Origin: Chloroflexota bacterium
GTDB lineage: Bacteria; Chloroflexota; Dehalococcoidia; GIF9; UBA5629
DNA length: 5,653 bases
Reading direction: 5' to 3'
Assembly (NCBI GenBank): GCA_026389635.1
Contig: JAPLHM010000178.1
Location: 1 to 5,653, forward strand
Shown here: piece by piece, positions 1 to 5,653 of the stretch
How positions within the stretch are numbered: the first letter of the stretch is position 1
Layout: the number at the start of each line of letters is the position of its first letter
Program-made: the position numbers and the translations under genes
The notes under the pieces: model-generated
Database searches by the model: none
What the model was told of the DNA's origin: nothing
What the model saw: only the letters and a program-made list of their open reading frames with translations

Positions 1-1
1 T

Positions 2-558
2 TTGTGGCGCAGTGCGGAGGAAGAATATAAGGGGGAGCGTTACCTTTACTTAGTGGGAGAGCAGGCATTTGACTGGCTGCGACTGGCCGAGAGGCTTTGC
101 TACGAGATCAGTGAGTATGTACCTGAAGATGAACTGATCAACCTGCTCTTTTTTGACCGCTCCCCTGTGGAGATTAGCGAACTGGAATTCAAGCAGGCTC
201 TGGGGCCGGCCAAGTACCGCGCTTATCTAAACTACCTTTACGGCGTGCTGATTGAGCAGGCTTTGCTGCTCGCCACCATCTACGAGGTGAGAAAGGCCAG
301 TATCATGCCCCTGGGCCCGGAAGAGGAGGCGGCCAGCGCATACAGGAGAATCTATCACGCGGAACTGACTGAACTGCTGAACGCATTTCAAAAAGAGATG
401 AAGTACCCGCGCCGCAAATCGCTAACGTTGACAGAGATGAAGGAATTCACTTACTGGCTGTTCCGCTACCGGGTAAAGACCAGCGAGAAACCCAGGGTGG
501 CCAGCGACACAAAGAAAGCGCTGCTGCTGATGTATCGTAAGATGTCCAGCCGTGGCTC

Positions 559-574
<16 letters not shown>
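2..574 (+). CDS. Unrecognised helical protein, possibly 5'-partial
   Basis: The frame is open from the left window edge to a TGA at 572-574, giving about 190 residues. I do not recognise the family and assign no function. A TTG at base 2 could be the start, but only one base precedes it, so no ribosome binding site can be judged and the gene may begin further left. The protein looks soluble and mainly alpha-helical: an acidic, aromatic-rich N-terminal third (many Glu, Tyr, Trp and Leu), a central Leu/Ala-rich helix around residues 75-100, and a basic C-terminal third (KYPRRKS, RYRVKTSEKPR, KKALLLMYRKM). There is no signal peptide or clear membrane segment, and no Cys cluster apart from a terminal Cys. 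It runs convergent to valS and overlaps its last 16 bp. The balanced, protein-like composition and the lack of a competing long minus-strand frame support a real gene. The basic end could contact nucleic acid, but that is only a guess. Confidence 0.75.
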
Positions 575-3219
<2,645 letters not shown>

Positions 3220-3233
3220 GTTTAACCCCGTGT

Positions 3234-3872
3234 TTATCGAATATCATCATCGGTCTTGGGCAGTTTGAATATCCAACCGGCGACTCTGCGCGCGAAAAAC
3301 ATAAGAATCCATGAATAAGCGGCCAGGTCGGCGTTGATAAAGGCCAGCCCGATCGATAAGGTAAAAATGACGGGCGCAACCAGGTTCATTATTATACCGC
3401 GCTTAACCTGTGCCGGGCCAAGACGCGCGTCAACCAGCTTATTGCGGACTGCGTATATCCATAGGCCGGTGGCCATATAGCCGGCGCAGGCCAAATTGGC
3501 CGCATAAAGGGCGACACTGGCTGTCCCGAAGAAATCGCTCAAAACGCTGGTAGAAAAGGGGATCAATACTATGAACATGAGGAAGATAAGGTTGAACCAG
3601 AGCAATCCCGTGTTATACTTGCAGATAACGCGGAGCTGGCGGACGTGGATAATCCAATAGAGCCCGATCACCAGGAAGCTGATGAGGAAGGCCATGAAAT
3701 GAGGCCATAATTGTAGCAGCGCTTGCGGGAGATCTGACTTTGTGGTGCTTAGGGGCAGAACGATATTAAGTATCAGCAGAGTGATGGCAAAGGCGAATAT
3801 GCCATCACTGAAGTCCAGCAGGCGGCCGAGGACTTTTTCAATGGCCCCAGAGGCCTTTTCATCAGCTTTCAT
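3234..3872 (-). CDS. TMEM175 (DUF1211) family membrane protein, putative potassium channel
   Basis: This 212-residue integral membrane protein has the TMEM175 signature at its first helix: Arg17 followed by DFSDGIFAFAITLL (20-33). Other family hallmarks are HFMAFLISFLVIGLYWIIHVRQL (from residue 58, a Trp and His at the end of helix 2) and FLMFIVLIPFSTSVLSDF (97-114, the Pro-Phe-Ser/Thr helix 3). Likely membrane segments are about 19-40, 55-75, 88-108, 117-140, 157-178 and 180-197, that is six, as in bacterial members. Characterised bacterial TMEM175 proteins form tetrameric K+ leak channels gated by hydrophobic residues of helix 1; potassium conduction here is inferred from the family. The only plausible start is the ATG at 3872, yet no Shine-Dalgarno is visible upstream (the leader reads AATAACCTCGTT). 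Translation may therefore depend on coupling to the hicB-like gene ending 11 bp upstream. valS follows after 14 bp. Confidence 0.93.
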   Translation of the reverse strand: MKADEKASGAIEKVLGRLLDFSDGIFAFAITLLILNIVLPLSTTKSDLPQALLQLWPHFMAFLISFLVIGLYWIIHVRQLRVICKYNTGLLWFNLIFLMFIVLIPFSTSVLSDFFGTASVALYAANLACAGYMATGLWIYAVRNKLVDARLGPAQVKRGIIMNLVAPVIFTLSIGLAFINADLAAYSWILMFFARRVAGWIFKLPKTDDDIR

Positions 3873-3883
3873 AACGAGGTTAT

Positions 3884-4063
3884 TTAAGCTTGCGTCAACG
3901 CTAAATCTTTATTAGCTTCAATAATAAGAGTGATAGCCTCTTTAAGATTCGCTCTGACCTCTTTAATAGTGCGGCCCTGAGTATTGGCACCCGGTAACTC
4001 TTCAACATAGCCGGCATACCATTTACCATGTTTTTCAATTATCCCTGTGAATTCACGTATCAT
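3884..4063 (-). CDS. Orphan HicB-like protein, N-terminal domain only (59 aa)
   Basis: A short frame from ATG (4063) to TAA (3884-3886) encodes 59 residues beginning MIREFTGIIEKHGKWYAGYV. It matches the HicB/UPF0150 pattern: an N-terminal beta hairpin with an aromatic 'WYAGYVEELPG' (15-25), then 'TQGRTIKEV' (28-36), then the 'ANLKEAI' helix (38-44). In type II toxin-antitoxin systems HicB binds and neutralises HicA, a small mRNA interferase. No HicA can fit here: the flanking gaps are 10 bp to coaBC and 11 bp to the channel gene. The C-terminal helix-turn-helix or ribbon-helix-helix domain of full-length HicB is also absent, so autorepression seems unlikely. The ribosome binding site TGAGGA overlaps the coaBC stop. 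By hand count the gene is 40% GC (72/180), well below coaBC and valS, which suggests transfer. It may be a solitary HicB-fold protein with another role or a remnant of a lost pair. Confidence 0.85.
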   Translation of the reverse strand: MIREFTGIIEKHGKWYAGYVEELPGANTQGRTIKEVRANLKEAITLIIEANKDLALTQA

Positions 4064-4070
4064 GTAAATA

Positions 4071-4076
4071 TCCTCA
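4071..4076 (-). promoter_or_regulatory. Ribosome binding site of the hicB-like gene, overlapping the coaBC stop
   Basis: On the minus strand TGAGGA lies seven bases before the ATG at 4063. Its TGA is also the stop codon of coaBC (4074-4076), so a terminating ribosome sits directly on this site. This supports both the hicB start and translational coupling between the two genes. Confidence 0.7.
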
Positions 4077-5264
4077 TCTCAGTAGAGTAATTAGTTTATC
4101 CAATATCTTGTCCGCCACCTCGCCCTTGGGCAGGAGCGGTAGGTTTTCAACTTTGCCCTTGCTGTCGATGATGGTGACACGGTTGGTGTCGGCGCCGAAG
4201 CCGCAGTCCATCTCGGTGATATCGTTGGCCACAATTAAATCTAGGCCTTTTCTTTTCACCTTTTCTTTGGCGTTGGCGACCACGTCGTGACTCTCGGCGG
4301 CGAAACCGACGCGGATGAAACTGCCCTTGACCTGGGCCAGTATGTCGGGGGTCTTCTCCAATTCAATAGTCAGTTCATTTAAATCCTGGCGCTTGATCTT
4401 TTGTGAAGAGGCCTTGACCGGGCGGAAGTCGGCCACGGCGGCTGCCATGACGAGCGCATCGGCCTTTTTCACCGCTTCCTGGACGGCCTTTAACATATCC
4501 TCTGCCGTTTTGACACCGATTATCTTGAGGCCCGGCGGCGCGGCCAGGGCGGTTGGGGCACTGATGAGGGTGACCTCCGCCCCGCGGTTACGCGCCGCTT
4601 CGGCGACGGCGTAGCCCATCTTGCCGGAGGAGTGGTTGGTCAGGCAGCGCACTGGGTCCACCGGCTCCTGCGTTCCCCCCGCAGTGACCACTATATGTTT
4701 GCCTGCAAGATCGCCCTTCCTGCCCAGCGCCTGCAGGGTGATGCCGTATATATCGTCCAGTCCTGTGAGCCGCCCCAGTCCCATCTTGCCCGAAGCTAAC
4801 CTACCGCGTGCCGGACCCACAAAGGTGAAACCGCGCTTTGTAAGTTTTGCCACGTTTTCTCTGGTAAACGGGTTGGACCACATATTATCGTTCATAGCCG
4901 GCGCGATCACGACCGGCGCTTTGGTGGCCAGCACTGTGCAGGAGAGCATATCGTCGGCCATCCCGCAGGCCATTTTGGCGATGATGTTGGCGGTGGCGGG
5001 GGCGATCAGGACGACATCCGCCGCCTCGGCCAGTGCCACGTGCTCCACGCTGAATTCCGAATCGATATCCCACATGGTGGTCACCACCGGGCGTCCCGTG
5101 ATATTGCGGAATGTGAGGGGCGCGATAAATTGCTGCGCTGATTCCGTCATGATGACATCAACGCGGAAGCCTTCCCCGGTGAAGCGGCTGGCAAGCTCGG
5201 CTGCCTTGTACGCGGCTATGCTGCCGGTCACTCCCAGTACGATGGTTTTCATTTTATCTGCCAT
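4074..5264 (-). CDS. coaBC: Bifunctional phosphopantothenoylcysteine decarboxylase / phosphopantothenate--cysteine ligase (CoaBC, Dfp)
   Basis: CoaB joins 4'-phosphopantothenate to cysteine using CTP; CoaC then decarboxylates the product to 4'-phosphopantetheine with FMN. Both are coenzyme A steps in the cytoplasm. The 396-residue fusion has usual length. The CoaC flavoprotein domain (1 to about 185) shows GVTGSIAAYKAAEL (11-24), the catalytic His75 in VEHVAL, APATANIIAKMACGMADD (88-105), and APAMNDNMW (121-129) with Asn125. The substrate flap reads LASGKMGLGRL (156-166), so Ser158 occupies the position of E. coli Cys158. The CoaB domain (about 188-396) shows TAGGTQEPVDPVRCLTNHSS (194-213) with Asn210, AAAVADFRP (274-282), Lys289 in KIKR, VGFAAES (319-325) and GADTNRVTII (357-366). 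By my count the key residues carry the same numbers as in E. coli Dfp. The start at 5264 is chosen over the Met at 5252 because AAAGGG precedes it. It lies downstream of coaX, which supplies its substrate. Confidence 0.97.
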   Translation of the reverse strand: MADKMKTIVLGVTGSIAAYKAAELASRFTGEGFRVDVIMTESAQQFIAPLTFRNITGRPVVTTMWDIDSEFSVEHVALAEAADVVLIAPATANIIAKMACGMADDMLSCTVLATKAPVVIAPAMNDNMWSNPFTRENVAKLTKRGFTFVGPARGRLASGKMGLGRLTGLDDIYGITLQALGRKGDLAGKHIVVTAGGTQEPVDPVRCLTNHSSGKMGYAVAEAARNRGAEVTLISAPTALAAPPGLKIIGVKTAEDMLKAVQEAVKKADALVMAAAVADFRPVKASSQKIKRQDLNELTIELEKTPDILAQVKGSFIRVGFAAESHDVVANAKEKVKRKGLDLIVANDITEMDCGFGADTNRVTIIDSKGKVENLPLLPKGEVADKILDKLITLLR

Positions 5265-5271
5265 ATAATTA

Positions 5272-5277
5272 CCCTTT
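5272..5277 (-). promoter_or_regulatory. Ribosome binding site of coaBC
   Basis: The minus strand reads AAAGGG seven bases before the ATG at 5264. The alternative in-frame ATG at 5252 has no purine-rich site before it, so this decides the start. The site is formed at the junction between the end of the second 54-bp repeat copy and unique sequence. Confidence 0.75.
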
Positions 5278-5280
5278 CAC

Positions 5281-5302
5281 GGGCGCAGCTGAAGCAACGC
5301 CC
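5281..5302 (-). repeat. Hairpin core of repeat copy B
   Basis: This is the same stem as copy A, with loop UUCA in place of UUUG; the paired bases are identical in the two copies. It ends 16 bases upstream of the coaBC start codon, close enough to the ribosome binding site to influence translation or mRNA stability. That effect is inferred and not shown by the sequence. Confidence 0.5.
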
Positions 5303-5334
5303 CTACATGTAACTGTAATGCCAGTCCTTTTCGC

Positions 5335-5356
5335 GGGCGCAGCCAAAGCAACGCCC
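5335..5356 (-). repeat. Hairpin core of repeat copy A
   Basis: The minus strand can pair GGGCG with CGCCC at the base, then a U-G wobble and a U-U mismatch, then a closing GC/GC pair, around a four-base loop UUUG. There is no following U-run, so it is not a standard intrinsic terminator. It would form in the coaX-coaBC transcript. Confidence 0.5.
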
Positions 5357-5374
5357 CTACAAATGTCCATAAAG

Positions 5375-5653
5375 TCAGTCCCTGTTCATATTATAAATCA
5401 GGCGAAGGCCGATGAGGGTAAGATCCTGGTTGACGATCTCTATTACGCCGGTGGCCTGCTGGGCCAGGCCGGCGAAGCCGCCAGTCGCGACCACACGGGC
5501 CTTTTCATCCAGCTCGGACTGTATACGCAGTACCAGGCCCTCGATAAGGCCTATATAGCCGAATACGATACCGGATTGCATGGCGGCCACGGTGTTGCGG
5601 CCGATGGCTTTTTTGGGGATTGTCAGCTCGATCCTGGGCAGGACAGCCGTGCG
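5375..5653 (-). CDS. coaX: Type III pantothenate kinase (CoaX), C-terminal part only
   Basis: CoaX phosphorylates pantothenate with ATP, the first step of coenzyme A synthesis; type III enzymes belong to the ASKHA superfamily and are typically about 255-260 residues. Only the last 92 codons are inside the window; the frame stays open to the right edge and ends at TGA (5375-5377). The visible part begins RTAVLPRIEL and shows family motifs: IGRNTVAAMQSG, the phosphate-binding/interface segment; FGYIGLIEGLVLRI, a helix; VVATGGFAGL, whose TGG is the ASKHA adenosine-site motif; and the terminal DLTLIGLRLIYNMN. A GTG lies at 5588-5590 inside the NTVAAM motif and should not be taken as a start, because the conserved sequence continues upstream. 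It precedes coaBC, which acts on its product, and its final codons lie within the first repeat copy. Confidence 0.95.
   Translation of the reverse strand, partial: RTAVLPRIELTIPKKAIGRNTVAAMQSGIVFGYIGLIEGLVLRIQSELDEKARVVATGGFAGLAQQATGVIEIVNQDLTLIGLRLIYNMNRD

Larger units (their letters stand above)
5274..5381 (-). repeat. Two tandem copies of a 54-bp repeat between coaX and coaBC
   Basis: Copy A spans 5328-5381 and copy B 5274-5327 with an exact 54-bp period. Aligned by eye without gaps, 42 of 54 positions are identical. Both copies begin GGACTG on the minus strand. Most mismatches fall in the variable stretch that follows, whereas the core from TGTAGGGGCG to GCTGCGCCCG is nearly invariant. 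Copy A begins inside the last codons of coaX, so its GGACTGA contains the coaX stop; copy B has GGACTGG there. Copy B ends GTGAAAG, running into the coaBC ribosome binding site. Possible origins are a local tandem duplication of the coaX end plus spacer, or two insertions of a dispersed hairpin repeat. The repeats fill nearly the whole spacer, and I see no separate promoter or terminator in it. Confidence 0.85.

Noticed and set aside
3873..4073. A HicA toxin gene next to the hicB-like gene
   Set aside because: Both flanking gaps are only 10-11 bp, and no frame with a HicA pattern exists on either strand.
4621..5268. A 215-codon plus-strand frame antisense to coaBC
   Set aside because: Ser/Thr/Ala-rich low-complexity product with no domain pattern; it is the reverse shadow of the well-supported coaBC.
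5265..5374. A riboswitch or an independent promoter for coaBC in the coaX-coaBC spacer
   Set aside because: The spacer is almost entirely the tandem repeat; no known riboswitch core and no convincing -35/-10 pair is visible.
5375..5590. Reading coaX as a 71-residue complete small protein starting at the GTG at 5590
   Set aside because: The conserved CoaX sequence (TIPKKAIGRNT) continues in frame upstream to the window edge, so this is the C-terminus of a truncated-by-window gene.

Overview
The window holds one compact minus-strand gene cluster and one convergent plus-strand gene. It looks like bacterial chromosome from a genome of roughly 55-60% GC. There are no transposases, integrases, tRNAs, rRNAs or CRISPR arrays. 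Pairing a type III pantothenate kinase with a fused CoaBC next to a TMEM175 (DUF1211) channel would fit Chloroflexota (Dehalococcoidia-like) or a similar anaerobic lineage. This assignment is a weak inference from gene content and style, because no marker in the window settles it.

Reading the minus strand in its transcription direction (right to left), the order is: coaX (3' end only, entering from the right edge); a 110-bp spacer carrying two tandem copies of a 54-bp repeat; coaBC; a 59-codon orphan HicB-like gene; a TMEM175-family potassium channel gene; and valS. Apart from the repeat-bearing spacer, the gaps are 10, 11 and 14 bp, so the last four genes are probably co-transcribed, perhaps together with coaX. 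CoaX, CoaB and CoaC catalyse the first three consecutive steps from pantothenate to 4'-phosphopantetheine. HicB and TMEM175 have no obvious link to CoA or to valine charging, and hicB is clearly AT-richer than its neighbours, so the pair looks like a later insertion between two housekeeping genes.

On the plus strand, positions 2-574 encode an unrecognised helical protein whose 5' end may lie outside the window. Its last 16 bp overlap the end of valS tail to tail, leaving no room for an intergenic terminator.

Most interesting points: the repeat pair, whose core differs only in the predicted hairpin loop, overlaps the coaX stop and supplies the coaBC ribosome binding site; CoaBC has Ser where E. 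coli CoaC has its catalytic Cys158, although its other key residues are conserved; the HicB-like protein has no HicA partner and no DNA-binding domain; and the KMSKS loop of ValRS reads KMSKM. I did not find evidence for a wholly new biological system here.
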